In this document: positions 28,793-38,216 of the stretch, in pieces
How the letters are laid out: each line of letters opens with the position of its first letter
How positions within the stretch are numbered: position 1 is the first letter of the stretch
Assembly (NCBI GenBank): GCA_029067085.1
Contig: JAIEFE010000013.1
Span: 1 to 64,000, forward strand
DNA length: 64,000 nucleotides
Reading direction: 5' to 3'
Source of the DNA: Lachnospiraceae bacterium
GTDB lineage: Bacteria; Bacillota; Clostridia; Lachnospirales; Lachnospiraceae
Notes under the pieces: model-generated
Seen by the model: the letters and a program-made list of their open reading frames with translations, nothing else
What the model was told of the DNA's origin: nothing
The model's database searches: none
Position numbers and translations under genes: made by a program

Positions 28793-29689
28793 ATGCAGGA
28801 GAGCAGGTTATTTCGGATTGTATACTATCTATTGGAGCGGGGACAGGCTACTGCCCCGGAACTGGCGGAGCGATTTGAGGTGTCGGTCAGGACAATCTAC
28901 CGTGATATTGATGCTTTGAGCGGGGCGGGCATTCCCGTTTATGCGGAGGCGGGCAGAAACGGCGGCATTCGCTTGATGAATGACTTTGTTCTGGATCAGG
29001 CCGTACTGTCAGAAGAGGAAAAGCAGGAGATTCTTGCGGCACTGCAGAGCACCAATGTCACCCGGAATATCGGAGAAAGCCGGATCTTGCAGAAGCTTTC
29101 CGCTGTCTTTCACCTTTCCTCGGAGAACTGGCTTGAGGTGGATTTTTCCAGATGGGGTGATCATGAGCTGGACAATGAAAAGTTTGAGTTTTTGAAAATG
29201 GCGGTCATCCATTGCAGACATGTCAGAATCCGTTATGCGGGTGCTGACGGGACCGTGGGAGAAAGAACCGTGCAACCCTATAAACTTCTTTATAAATCAA
29301 AGGCATGGTATCTGCTGGCATTTTGTACGGAAAAGCAGGGCATGCGGACGTTCAAGCTGAATCGTATTTTAGATTATACGCTTCTAGAAGAGGGCTTTGC
29401 GCGCTGCAGTTTTCCGGCAGAGCCAGATGAACCGGAAGAAACTTACCCTTTGATCTCGCTTCGTTTTCCGAAAGAAATGGCATATCGGGTTTACGACGAG
29501 TTTGATAAAACACAGATCAGGAGAGAGGAGAACGGGGACATGCTTGTGTCCGCCAGAATGCCGGAAGGCACGTGGCTGACCGGGTTCCTTTTGTCTTTCG
29601 GGACGCAGGTGGAGATTCTTTCTCCGGTGCATCTGCGGAATGAGATTGCCCGGCAGGCAGAAATGATCGTTGAAAAATATAAAACCTGA
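28793..29689 (+). CDS. YafY-type transcriptional regulator (HTH_11 plus WYL)
   Basis: A 298-aa DNA-binding regulator. The N-terminal HTH_11 winged helix (LFRIVYYLLERGQATAPELAERFEVSVRTIYRDIDAL split over about 5-50) is followed by a WYL domain (about 135-210) with RIRYAGADG...VQPYKLLYKSKAWYL and a C-terminal extension. WYL domains sense ligands, often nucleic acids or small molecules. ATG 28793 is preferred over 28787 because AGAGGG then lies 7 bp upstream. It probably controls the ClbS-like gene that follows 85 bp later. Confidence 0.88.
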   Translation: MQESRLFRIVYYLLERGQATAPELAERFEVSVRTIYRDIDALSGAGIPVYAEAGRNGGIRLMNDFVLDQAVLSEEEKQEILAALQSTNVTRNIGESRILQKLSAVFHLSSENWLEVDFSRWGDHELDNEKFEFLKMAVIHCRHVRIRYAGADGTVGERTVQPYKLLYKSKAWYLLAFCTEKQGMRTFKLNRILDYTLLEEGFARCSFPAEPDEPEETYPLISLRFPKEMAYRVYDEFDKTQIRREENGDMLVSARMPEGTWLTGFLLSFGTQVEILSPVHLRNEIARQAEMIVEKYKT

Positions 29690-29774
29690 CATAGGGTGTC
29701 AATATTAATATCTTATCACGAGAAAAACAAATCCTGACATAGTAACAGGTCAGCGTACAGAAAGGAAGGATAAC

Positions 29775-30314
29775 ATGGCGAGGCCAACGACAAAAGCGGA
29801 TCTATTAACCGCAGCAGAGGAAAACTATGAAAAATTGAATGAGATGATTGCCGGAATGACGGAAGAGGAGTTAAATACACCCTTTGATTTTTCCGGCAGT
29901 GCGAAGAAGGAGGCTCACTGGAAAAGGGATAAAAACCTACGTGATGTGCTGGTTCATCTCTACGAGTGGCATCAGCTTTTGCTGACATGGGTACATGCCA
30001 ATCAGAGGGGTGATCATTGGCCCTTTCTTCCGAAGCCTTATAACTGGAAAACTTACGGTGATATGAACATGACGTTTTGGAAAAAGCATCAGGATACAAC
30101 CCTGGACGAGGCTAAGAGTATGCTTCAAAAATCCCATGCCGAGGTAATGGAACTTTTGGAGACTTTTTCCAATGAGGAGTTGTTTAGCAGGGATGTCTTT
30201 CCGTGGGTAGGTGGAAGCGTCCTTGGTTCTTACTTTGTCAGCAACACATCGAGTCACTATGAATGGGCGATGAAGAAACTGAAGGCGCACAGGAGAAATT
30301 GTGCTGGGAAGTGA
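29775..30314 (+). CDS. ClbS/DfsB family protein
   Basis: A 179-aa soluble four-helix protein. The start MARPTTKADLLTAAEENYEKL and the DVLVHLYEWHQLLLTWV histidine region match the ClbS/DfsB (formerly DUF1706) family. The best-known member, ClbS of E. coli, hydrolyses the colibactin cyclopropane and protects the producer; other members are bacillithiol or stress related. No colibactin-like cluster is present here, so this would be a stand-alone resistance or detoxification gene (inference). GGAAGG lies upstream of the ATG. Confidence 0.85.
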   Translation: MARPTTKADLLTAAEENYEKLNEMIAGMTEEELNTPFDFSGSAKKEAHWKRDKNLRDVLVHLYEWHQLLLTWVHANQRGDHWPFLPKPYNWKTYGDMNMTFWKKHQDTTLDEAKSMLQKSHAEVMELLETFSNEELFSRDVFPWVGGSVLGSYFVSNTSSHYEWAMKKLKAHRRNCAGK

Positions 30315-30374
30315 GGCGTAGACTAAGACAGACCGTGCTTTGTGGATGCCGGCAGACAGTTGAAATTATGCGAT

Positions 30375-30402
30375 CAGGGGCAGGCAAGACAGTCTGCCCC
30401 TG
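30375..30402. terminator. Hairpin between convergent genes
   Basis: CAGGGGCAG (30375-30383) pairs with CTGCCCCTG (30394-30402), a perfect 9-bp stem between the ClbS-like gene and the convergent AraC gene. The T tract is poor, so its terminator role is likely but not certain. Confidence 0.5.
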
Positions 30403-30435
30403 CATGTTCAATTTACAACAAAATGTCGATTTGAC

Positions 30436-31947
30436 TTATTCCGGCAAATATTTGAGCGGTTTTTTCATTTCTTCCGCAAGATACCGAACTGCGCCTCCAT
30501 ATACACCAAGCTCATCAGCCGTCACTATCATTTCTTCATATGCTTCATGTAAAAGTTTATCTATTTCACTGCCATCTGTTTCATCAGTTGCATTGTGTGC
30601 CATCCTTACAGCACTTTCCATTTTACCGCAGACAGCGTTCAGCGTAGATTTCTGTCTTTCATCCAGGTGTGCATTACCCAGCTTCTGGATTTCGCCTTTC
30701 AGGTAAAACAGTAAAATGCCCTCCTGAGCTGCCAGATCACGGTAGATCTTCTCTACCGTCCGTTTGATTTCGGAATCTTTTTTCACACCCACAATAGTCT
30801 CGGTTGTGTCCACTGACAGGTTCCGGAAAAATTCTGTCACATCGTCAAGCTTTTCTTTGAAATTCGAAATACCTGCAAAGAGTTGTCTGTGCTGCGGTGC
30901 GCGCAGGACATCCATATCGGCGGCACTCAGAATCGTCTCCATACGGAATACGGTGTCTTCCAGAAAGTAAACCGTCACCTCCTCCAACGCCAGAGAATGC
31001 AATGCCTCCGCAATCTCACGGACGCCATCCGCAATATAACCATAGGGCATGCTCGGATCCGACAGGCTTTCGGCGGCTGCCATGCCGGTTTCCGCCGCAT
31101 CCTGAATCTTCTGCGTCGCATTTTTCTTCATATCCTGAAAAATCAGCGCTGACAGTTCATTTAGGAAATCCACGATTTTGCCCGATCTGATCCGGGCATT
31201 TTGTGCCAGACGGTCATATTCTTCACACAGCGGCTGGAATGCGGCACGGTCCTCCGGCATGGCTCTGGCAATCATTAGTCCCATCTGAAATGCCGTGACG
31301 CTGGCTTCAAAAGCGATATCCTCCAAAGCTTTTACAATCAGAATGCGGGCTGATATCTCATCTATGCCCTGCGTTACGGAAGTGACACGCTCCAAAATGT
31401 TGGTCAGTTCCCTAGCCATCTTTTCCGCCCTTTCAGCGGCAAATTCCCAAACCTGTGCATAAATTGCCGTGACATTTCCGGCAACGCCTTTCTGCTTCCT
31501 CGTATCTGCTGCCGTCTCCTTTGCTTGTACGATCAGGCTGTTCAGTTCACGTATTATCTCATCTGTGTTTTTGGAATTTATCATTTCACTTTCCTCCTTT
31601 ATAGGACCCGGGAAGCCTATAGCAGAATGATATTTCCTGTATTCCGTCGGCGTCACACCCAGATACGCTTTGAAGCAGCGGGTAAACCCTTCATGGGAAT
31701 CGTAGCCGTATTTCAAGGCAATGGCAAGGACAGAATCTTCTGCTTCAGCAAGCTCTTTTGCAGCTAGGAAAAGCCTGCGTCTGGTCACATATCCCATTAC
31801 GGTTTCTCCAACGGTCTCACGGAAGATACGTTGGTAATGATATTTGGAAAAATGAATGCTTTCCGCAAGCATTTCCACAGTGAGCTTTTCCAGAATCCTT
31901 TCCTCTATCATGGCGAGGGAACGAAATATTGGAGTTTTATCCTTCAT
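30436..31947 (-). CDS. AraC-family regulator with a long all-helical C-terminal domain
   Basis: A 503-aa protein. Residues 10-108 form a complete two-HTH AraC DNA-binding domain (VEMLAESIHFSKYHYQRIFRE... and VLAIALKYGYDSHEGFTRCFKAYLGVTPTEYRK). About 380 residues of predicted helices follow, with heptad-like Ala/Glu spacing and few prolines, resembling a methyl-accepting-like helical bundle. AraC regulators usually carry the sensor before the DNA-binding domain, so this order is atypical. ATG 31947 is chosen over TTG 31953 because GGGAGG then sits 6 bp upstream. The ligand is unknown. Confidence 0.75.
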   Translation of the reverse strand: MKDKTPIFRSLAMIEERILEKLTVEMLAESIHFSKYHYQRIFRETVGETVMGYVTRRRLFLAAKELAEAEDSVLAIALKYGYDSHEGFTRCFKAYLGVTPTEYRKYHSAIGFPGPIKEESEMINSKNTDEIIRELNSLIVQAKETAADTRKQKGVAGNVTAIYAQVWEFAAERAEKMARELTNILERVTSVTQGIDEISARILIVKALEDIAFEASVTAFQMGLMIARAMPEDRAAFQPLCEEYDRLAQNARIRSGKIVDFLNELSALIFQDMKKNATQKIQDAAETGMAAAESLSDPSMPYGYIADGVREIAEALHSLALEEVTVYFLEDTVFRMETILSAADMDVLRAPQHRQLFAGISNFKEKLDDVTEFFRNLSVDTTETIVGVKKDSEIKRTVEKIYRDLAAQEGILLFYLKGEIQKLGNAHLDERQKSTLNAVCGKMESAVRMAHNATDETDGSEIDKLLHEAYEEMIVTADELGVYGGAVRYLAEEMKKPLKYLPE

Positions 31948-32045
31948 TTTCAACCTCCCGGTTCCTGCTAATAGAATATATATCAGCTGACAATTACAGT
32001 ATACAGGAAGAAAGGAAGTTTTTCTTGACGAAAAGTGCGGCTTTT

Positions 32046-32867
32046 TTAATACTTTTTCTTATAATAATGCTCAGCACTTTGGATCAGCCTATAAAATACC
32101 ATAGCGATCGCACACAGGATTATGATGGAGGTGATCACCATGCTTAACTGGAACACCTGTGATCCGTAGATGATCAGATATCCGAGTCCGCGCCTTGCAG
32201 CCAGAAATTCCCCGATGATGACGCCTACTAAGGAAAGGCCGATATTTACCTTCATGTTGCTTAAGATCAGGGGAATCGAGCTTGGCAGAATTACCTTGGT
32301 GAGAGCGTCCCTGCGATTGCCTCCCAGCGTGTAGATCAGTTTACACATCTCAGGATCCACCTGACAGAAGCCGGTGTATAGACTGATGATAGAGCCGAAG
32401 AGTGCAACGGAGATGCCCGCCACGATGATGGTATTCGTACCGGTTCCCAGCCACACGATGAGAAGGGGGGCAAGAGCGGATTTCGGGAGAGCATTTAGGA
32501 CGACCAGATATGGTTCCAGAATTTCCGAGAGGCTCTTTCGATACCAGAGAAGCGTGGCGGTAAGAAGGCTCAATGCTGTGACAAGGAGAAAGCTTACTAC
32601 GGTTTCAAGGAGTGTTATGCCAGTGTGGGTGAAAAAAGAGTGATCTAAAAGCATATCCCGAAGGTAGCGAAGGATTCCTGTGGGACTGCTGAAAAAGAAA
32701 CTGTCGATCCAGGAAAGGCGGGAAGCAGTCTCCCAGAGGCCGAGGAAGAGAAGCAGCAGGAATGCCCGGCAAAAGGCAACCTGATGATGGTGTCTGTGAT
32801 GAGCGCGCAGAAAGGCTTTCTGACGCGGGGAGACGGATGAAGCCGTCTCAGGGATTTGTTTTGCCAT
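32046..32867 (-). CDS. ABC importer permease, SsuC/TauC/ThiX-like
   Basis: A 273-aa inner-membrane protein with six membrane segments. The cytoplasmic loop has ALPKSALAPLLIVWLGTGTN followed by the EAA-type coupling loop CKLIYTLGGNRRDALTKVILPSS. This is the permease type used for nitrate, sulfonate, taurine or thiamine-precursor uptake; sequence alone does not decide the substrate. It overlaps the ATPase gene by 20 bp. No substrate-binding protein gene lies beside it. Confidence 0.85.
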   Translation of the reverse strand: MAKQIPETASSVSPRQKAFLRAHHRHHHQVAFCRAFLLLLFLGLWETASRLSWIDSFFFSSPTGILRYLRDMLLDHSFFTHTGITLLETVVSFLLVTALSLLTATLLWYRKSLSEILEPYLVVLNALPKSALAPLLIVWLGTGTNTIIVAGISVALFGSIISLYTGFCQVDPEMCKLIYTLGGNRRDALTKVILPSSIPLILSNMKVNIGLSLVGVIIGEFLAARRGLGYLIIYGSQVFQLSMVITSIIILCAIAMVFYRLIQSAEHYYKKKY

Positions 32868-33636
32868 CGTTTAGTACCTCCCATAACTGATTAAAATAGT
32901 CCTGATAGGCGGTGGTGCTGCGGATCTTCAGAGGATCCTCTCTGGTGAGCTCATAGCTGATCGGCATTTCACATCTGACGCTGGCAGGCCGCCCGGAGAG
33001 AACTACCACGCGATCGGCTAAAGTGACGGCTTCGGACAGATCGTGCGTGATGAGAAGAGCGGTCTTTTCCGTCTTTCGGATGATGGAAGCGATATCAGCA
33101 GATACAGCCAGTCTGGTTTGAAAGTCGAGGGCGCTGAAGGGCTCATCCAGAAGGAGGAGATCAGGATGGACTGCCATGGTTCGGATCAGAGCGGCCCGCT
33201 GCCGCATACCGCCTGATAGCTCAGAGGGCTTTTTGTCTTTGAAGGCGTAGAGGCCATAGTCATTCAGAAGCTTTTCTACATAATCAGTATTTTCTTTTGA
33301 GAGCGTGTGACTCAATTCCAAACCCAGGATCATATTTTGATACACTGTGCGCCATTCAAAGAGATGGTCTCTTTGCAGCATATAGCCGATCTTTATGGCT
33401 GTGTCTGCGCAGTAGTCTTTGGAGGATAAACCCCGGTAGAGAATTTCACCCGATTCCGGTGCAAGAAGACCAGCAATGATGGAGAGCAGGGTGGATTTGC
33501 CGCAGCCGCTGGGGCCCACGACCGCCACGAAGCTGCCCTCCGAAATCTGTAGGTCAATGTGAGAGAGAGCAGGTGTTTCCCCTTTTAGATTATGGTAGGA
33601 AAAGGAGATATCCCGCAGGGAAAGTATTGGCTGCAT
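32848..33636 (-). CDS. ABC importer ATPase, SsuB/TauB/ThiZ-like
   Basis: A 262-aa ATPase: Walker A GPSGCGKST (about 39-47), Q-loop MLQRDHLFEW, signature LSGGMRQR, Walker B LLLLDEPFSALD and the LLITHDLSEAVTLADRV switch region. First gene of a two-gene - strand operon with the permease. AAGGAGC precedes the ATG. No TPP riboswitch or other leader element was recognised in the short upstream gap shared with argH. Confidence 0.9.
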   Translation of the reverse strand: MQPILSLRDISFSYHNLKGETPALSHIDLQISEGSFVAVVGPSGCGKSTLLSIIAGLLAPESGEILYRGLSSKDYCADTAIKIGYMLQRDHLFEWRTVYQNMILGLELSHTLSKENTDYVEKLLNDYGLYAFKDKKPSELSGGMRQRAALIRTMAVHPDLLLLDEPFSALDFQTRLAVSADIASIIRKTEKTALLITHDLSEAVTLADRVVVLSGRPASVRCEMPISYELTREDPLKIRSTTAYQDYFNQLWEVLNDGKTNP

Positions 33637-33710
33637 AAAAAGAGGCTCCTTATGGTTATAGAATATTTTATGACCCGGAAGAAAAAATGTGTTTTGCTCA
33701 TGCTTTATGA

Positions 33711-33739
33711 TTGAAATGAAAATTGTTTTGTGATATCAT
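33711..33739 (+). promoter_or_regulatory. Promoter of argH
   Basis: TTGAAA (33711-33716), a 17-bp spacer and TATCAT (33734-33739), with a TGA just before the -10 that could act as an extended -10. It lies about 45 bp upstream of the argH start. Confidence 0.65.
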
Positions 33740-33785
33740 CAAATTTAGATTTAATTATAAGAGAATTATTGTGGAGGATTATCGC

Positions 33786-35225
33786 ATGGCACAGTTATGG
33801 GGCGGCCGTTTTACCAAGGAGACGGATCAGCTTGTGTACCGTTTTAATGCGTCGATCGCTTTTGACCAGAAGTTCTTCAAACAGGATATTGAGGGCAGTA
33901 TCGTACATACTGTTATGCTTGCAAAGCAGGGGATTCTGACGAAGGAGGAGAAGGATGCGATCTTAAAAGGACTCACCGGAATCCGACAGGATGTGGAGGA
34001 CGGAAAGCTCACGATCACAGAGGAATACGAGGACATTCACAGTTTTGTGGAAGCCAATCTGATCGAGCGGATCGGGGATGCGGGAAAGAAGCTTCACACC
34101 GGCAGAAGCCGGAACGATCAGGTGGCGCTCGATATGCGGTTGTATACCAGGCTTGAGGTGCTCTATGTGGATGCGCTCTTAAAAGAGCTTCTGCAGACCC
34201 TTCTTGCGATCATGGAGGAGCATGTGGAGACCTATATGCCGGGTTTTACACATCTGCAGAAAGCGCAGCCGGTGACACTTGCGCATCACATCGGCGCATA
34301 CTTTGAGATGTTTAAAAGAGACAGATCAAGACTCAAGGATATTTTTTACCGCATGAATTACTGCCCGCTTGGAGCAGGGGCGCTGGCAGGGACGACTTAT
34401 CCCTTGGACAGAGCCTATACGGCGTCCCTTCTTGGATTTGAAGGACCTACCTTAAATAGCATGGATTCTGTGGCCGACAGGGATTATGTGATCGAATTTT
34501 TATCGGCGCTCTCCACGATCATGATGCATCTGAGCCGTTTCTGTGAGGAGATCATCATCTGGAATTCTAATGAATACCGGTTTGTGGAGATCGACGATGC
34601 CTATTCCACGGGGAGCAGCATTATGCCCCAGAAGAAAAATCCGGATATCGCGGAGCTTGTGCGGGGAAAGACGGGGCGTGTCTACGGGGCGCTTATCTCT
34701 ATATTGACTACCATGAAAGGAATTCCTCTTGCTTATAATAAGGACATGCAGGAGGACAAGGAGCTGACCTTTGATGCCATCGATACCGTGAAGGGGTGTC
34801 TGGCATTGTTTGAAGGCATGATTCGAACGATGAAGTTCCGCAGGGACGTGATGGAAAAGAGTGCAGTCATGGGCTTTACCAACGCCACGGATGCAGCGGA
34901 CTATCTGGTTGGAAAGGGAGTGCCGTTCCGGGACGCTCACGGTATCATCGGCAGACTGGTACTTTCTTGTATCGAAAAAGACTGCAGCATAGATGAACTT
35001 ACCATAGAGGAACTGAAGAAGATCAGTCCTGCGTTTGAGGAGGACGTCTATCAGGCCATCAGTTTAAAGACATGCGTGGAAAAGCGGTTGACCATCGGTG
35101 CACCCGGGGCGGAAGCGATGCGTGAAGTCATACGGATACACAAAGAATATCTCACGAAGGACTGGCAGGATGAGGACAGCATGTTTGGCGGGCAGCTTGG
35201 TGAAATAGAGATAAAGGAAACATGA
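33786..35225 (+). CDS. argH: Argininosuccinate lyase
   Basis: Last enzyme of arginine synthesis; splits argininosuccinate into arginine and fumarate. The 479-aa protein begins LWGGRFTKETD and contains the LHTGRSRNDQVA motif, the FTHLQKAQP histidine region and the fumarase-superfamily signature GSSIMPQKKNPD. ATG 33786 is chosen (GGAGGA 7-8 bp upstream, family N-terminus); the frame opens earlier at 33723 without a site. argG is not adjacent. asd lies 71 bp downstream. Confidence 0.97.
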   Translation: MAQLWGGRFTKETDQLVYRFNASIAFDQKFFKQDIEGSIVHTVMLAKQGILTKEEKDAILKGLTGIRQDVEDGKLTITEEYEDIHSFVEANLIERIGDAGKKLHTGRSRNDQVALDMRLYTRLEVLYVDALLKELLQTLLAIMEEHVETYMPGFTHLQKAQPVTLAHHIGAYFEMFKRDRSRLKDIFYRMNYCPLGAGALAGTTYPLDRAYTASLLGFEGPTLNSMDSVADRDYVIEFLSALSTIMMHLSRFCEEIIIWNSNEYRFVEIDDAYSTGSSIMPQKKNPDIAELVRGKTGRVYGALISILTTMKGIPLAYNKDMQEDKELTFDAIDTVKGCLALFEGMIRTMKFRRDVMEKSAVMGFTNATDAADYLVGKGVPFRDAHGIIGRLVLSCIEKDCSIDELTIEELKKISPAFEEDVYQAISLKTCVEKRLTIGAPGAEAMREVIRIHKEYLTKDWQDEDSMFGGQLGEIEIKET

Positions 35226-35296
35226 CAAGAGTGGTTGTATAAATTCTCAGAAGAGAGATTTAAGGAATACTTTGACAATGAGGAGGACATGAAAAA

Positions 35297-36382
35297 ATGA
35301 GTGAGAAATTAAAAGTAGGAATCTTAGGCGGAACGGGCATGGTAGGGCAGCGCTTTATCGCCCTTTTAGAGAATCATCCATGGTTTGAAGTGACGACGAT
35401 CGCGGCGAGTCCGAGATCAGCGGGAAAGACTTATGAGGAGGCAGTGGGTGACCGCTGGAAAATGGATACGCCCATGCCGGAAGCTGTAAAGAATATAGTG
35501 GTGAAGAACGTCAATGAGGTGGATCACGTAGCGGCAGAAGTTGACTTTGTCTTCTCTGCGGTGGATATGACAAAGGATGAGATCAAAAAGATAGAAGAAG
35601 AATACGCGAAGACGGAGACGCCTGTAGTCTCCAACAACAGTGCGCACCGTTGGACTCCGGATGTGCCCATGGTGATTCCGGAGGTCAATCCTGAACATTT
35701 CGAGGTGATCGAGGATCAGAAAAAGCGTCTCGGCACAAAACGAGGCTTCATTGCCGTGAAACCCAACTGCTCCATTCAGAGCTATGCGCCGGTACTCACG
35801 GCATGGAAGGAGTTTGAACCCTACGAGGTGGTGGTCACGACATATCAGGCAATCTCGGGCGCGGGCAAAACCTTCAAGGATTGGCCGGAGATGGTGGAGA
35901 ATGTGATCCCTTACATCGGCGGTGAGGAGGAGAAGAGCGAAAAGGAGCCTCTGCGCATCTGGGGTAAGGTGGAGAACGGACAGATCGTGCCGGCAGCGAG
36001 CCCTGTTATCACCTGTCAATGCATCCGTATTCCGGTCTTAAACGGGCACACGGCGGCAGTGTTTGTCAAATTTAGAAAGAAGCCCACCAAGGAGCAGCTG
36101 GTAGAAAAGTTGATAAACTTCAAAGGACTTCCGCAGGAACTTGATCTTCCCAGTGCGCCGAAGCAGTTCATTCAGGTGATGGAGGAGGATAACAGACCTC
36201 AGGTGAAGCTGGATGTGGACTATGAGAACGGTATGGGGATCAGTATCGGTCGAATTCGCGAGGACAGCGTATACGACTGGAAGTTTGTGGGGCTTTCTCA
36301 CAATACCGTGCGCGGGGCAGCAGGGGGAGCTGTGCTGTGCGCTGAAACACTGAAAGCAAAGGGATATATTAACAAAAAGTAA
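35297..36382 (+). CDS. asd: Aspartate-semialdehyde dehydrogenase (archaeal/fungal-type)
   Basis: NADPH enzyme that reduces aspartyl phosphate in the lysine, threonine and methionine branch. The 361-aa protein has the nucleotide loop GILGGTGMVGQRF, the active-site Cys in VKPNCSIQSYAP (about C158) and the catalytic His region RIPVLNGHTAA. The motif pattern is that of the archaeal/fungal subgroup seen in some clostridia, rather than the E. coli type. GAGGAGGA lies 9 bp upstream. Confidence 0.94.
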   Translation: MSEKLKVGILGGTGMVGQRFIALLENHPWFEVTTIAASPRSAGKTYEEAVGDRWKMDTPMPEAVKNIVVKNVNEVDHVAAEVDFVFSAVDMTKDEIKKIEEEYAKTETPVVSNNSAHRWTPDVPMVIPEVNPEHFEVIEDQKKRLGTKRGFIAVKPNCSIQSYAPVLTAWKEFEPYEVVVTTYQAISGAGKTFKDWPEMVENVIPYIGGEEEKSEKEPLRIWGKVENGQIVPAASPVITCQCIRIPVLNGHTAAVFVKFRKKPTKEQLVEKLINFKGLPQELDLPSAPKQFIQVMEEDNRPQVKLDVDYENGMGISIGRIREDSVYDWKFVGLSHNTVRGAAGGAVLCAETLKAKGYINKK

Positions 36383-36409
36383 GGGTATGACTGGCGTTAC
36401 GTAAGAAAA

Positions 36410-38200
36410 ATGGGGAGGAATGCCCGGGAAACCGGGCATAAAACAGACAACGTGGGAGAAGTAAAAAACGACAGAAGGGGCGAGGAAGCTGTGGAGACGC
36501 TTGCGGCGGAAAATCAAGAGCTGCGCAGAGAGCAGAAAATGCTGCGTTTGATCTGTGACACCTCAAACAGCGCATTTATCTACTACAATTATCAGGAAGA
36601 CAGGATCGAAACGATTGCCAACTGGGATCATTTTTTTGATTTTACAGTTACGCGGATTGATGATCTTGAGAAACTCTATGAGCGGGTGGAGGAGCAATAT
36701 GTAATACCCCTCAAAGAGGGACTCTGTATTGAAAAGCAGAATCGGGAAAGACAGTCTTTTGAAATAAAACTGAATAACAGCGACCTGCGTATTGAGGTGG
36801 AGATCAACATCGTCTACGACGAACAGGGAAACCCCACAGACAAGATCGTACGTTTCAAGGATATTACGAGAATGATGGCGCAGAGGGATGAACTTACCTA
36901 CATGGCCTACTATGATGTCCTGACAGGACTTTATAACCGAAACTACTTCGTAAAGCTTTTGGGTGAGTTCCTGAGGCGTGCTGAGACGGAAAACTGTAAA
37001 GTGGCTGTGATGTTTCTTGATATCGATGATTTCCGCAGGGTGAACGATGGAATCGGCATCATGGCGGGAGATGATCTGGTTCAGCTTTTTGGACAATATC
37101 TGTGCAGTCTGATGAACAGTCACGTGATCATCTCTCATTTCAGCACGGATCTCTACTGTATCGGCATCTACGATCCTTGTGGAGCAAGGAGCGTGGAGAC
37201 CATTTATCAGGTGATCAGAGAACGCTTAAAAAAGCCTTTCAAGATGACAGACGGACAGGAAGTCAGCATGACGGTAAGTGTGGGTGTTTCTGAGTATCCC
37301 GAGGCTGCCACGGGAACGCTGGAGCTGATCAACTGTGCGGAAATCGTTATGTTTAAAGCGAAAAGCCAGGGAAAGGATGCAATTCAATATTTTGACAGTG
37401 CGATTCTGGAAGATTTTCTGCAGACGGTGACCATTCAGACTAAGCTGCGGGAAGTCGTGTTTGAGCAGAATTTTACCATGTATTTTCAACCGCAGTATTA
37501 TGCGTCGAACGGGCGGCTGCGCGGCGTGGAAGCCCTGATCCGCTGGAAGGATGAACAAGGCGATATGATAAGCCCTGCGGTCTTTATTCCCATTGCGGAG
37601 AAAAACGGCGCCATTGTTCCGATCGGAAACTGGGTGATCGAGAAGAGCGTACAAATCTACGCAAAATGGCGGGACAAATATGCTTACCCGCTGATCCTGT
37701 CCTTAAACATATCGGCAGTACAGTGTAAGCAGAACGATTTTATCGAAAATATTCTTCTTATATTAGAACGGTATCATATTCAGCCGGAGAAAGTAGAACT
37801 GGAAATAACGGAGACGATTCTGGTGGATGATTTTAAAGAGACAAAGAAACGTCTGGACGACTTGAGAAAGACGGGGATTCGAATTTCTCTGGATGATTTC
37901 GGCACGGGTTTTTCTTCGTTGTCTTATTTAAAAGGGCTGCCCATAGACACCTTAAAAATCGACAAAACTTTTGTGGATACGCTGCTCACGGACGTTAATA
38001 CAAAGATCATCACGGAATCCATTATCTATATGGTGAAGCGCCTTGGCTATGAAACGGTTGCGGAAGGTGTTGAGACAGAGGAACAGTATGCCTATCTGCG
38101 GGAACTTTCCTGCGATATAATCCAAGGCTATTATACGGGTAAGCCCATGCCGGCAGAAGGCATAGAGAACCTCTTGAAAGAGCTGACAGAGAAGGTATGA
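36410..38200 (+). CDS. c-di-GMP phosphodiesterase-type protein: PAS-like, degenerate GGDEF, EAL
   Basis: A 596-aa cytoplasmic signalling protein. A PAS-like region (about 45-160) leads into a GGDEF-fold domain (about 165-340). Its catalytic loop reads STDLY at 245-249 in place of GGDEF, so it should not make c-di-GMP. The EAL domain (about 350-596) looks active: E374-A-L-I-R-W, LEITETIL, SLDDFGTGFSSL, KIDKTFV, and AEGVETEEQ. The net activity is therefore probably c-di-GMP hydrolysis, with the GGDEF fold perhaps binding GTP as an activator. Followed 17 bp later by an ATPase gene. Confidence 0.88.
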   Translation: MGRNARETGHKTDNVGEVKNDRRGEEAVETLAAENQELRREQKMLRLICDTSNSAFIYYNYQEDRIETIANWDHFFDFTVTRIDDLEKLYERVEEQYVIPLKEGLCIEKQNRERQSFEIKLNNSDLRIEVEINIVYDEQGNPTDKIVRFKDITRMMAQRDELTYMAYYDVLTGLYNRNYFVKLLGEFLRRAETENCKVAVMFLDIDDFRRVNDGIGIMAGDDLVQLFGQYLCSLMNSHVIISHFSTDLYCIGIYDPCGARSVETIYQVIRERLKKPFKMTDGQEVSMTVSVGVSEYPEAATGTLELINCAEIVMFKAKSQGKDAIQYFDSAILEDFLQTVTIQTKLREVVFEQNFTMYFQPQYYASNGRLRGVEALIRWKDEQGDMISPAVFIPIAEKNGAIVPIGNWVIEKSVQIYAKWRDKYAYPLILSLNISAVQCKQNDFIENILLILERYHIQPEKVELEITETILVDDFKETKKRLDDLRKTGIRISLDDFGTGFSSLSYLKGLPIDTLKIDKTFVDTLLTDVNTKIITESIIYMVKRLGYETVAEGVETEEQYAYLRELSCDIIQGYYTGKPMPAEGIENLLKELTEKV

Positions 38201-38216
38201 TGAGGTAAGCGAAAAT

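Noticed and set aside
29687-29701. TGACA-N5-TGTCA inverted repeat between the WYL regulator and the ClbS-like gene
   Set aside because: It overlaps the regulator's stop codon and is too short to call an operator; kept only as a note that it could be one.
32046-33636. Thiamine-specific importer
   Set aside because: No TPP riboswitch or substrate-binding protein is present, so the substrate is left open.
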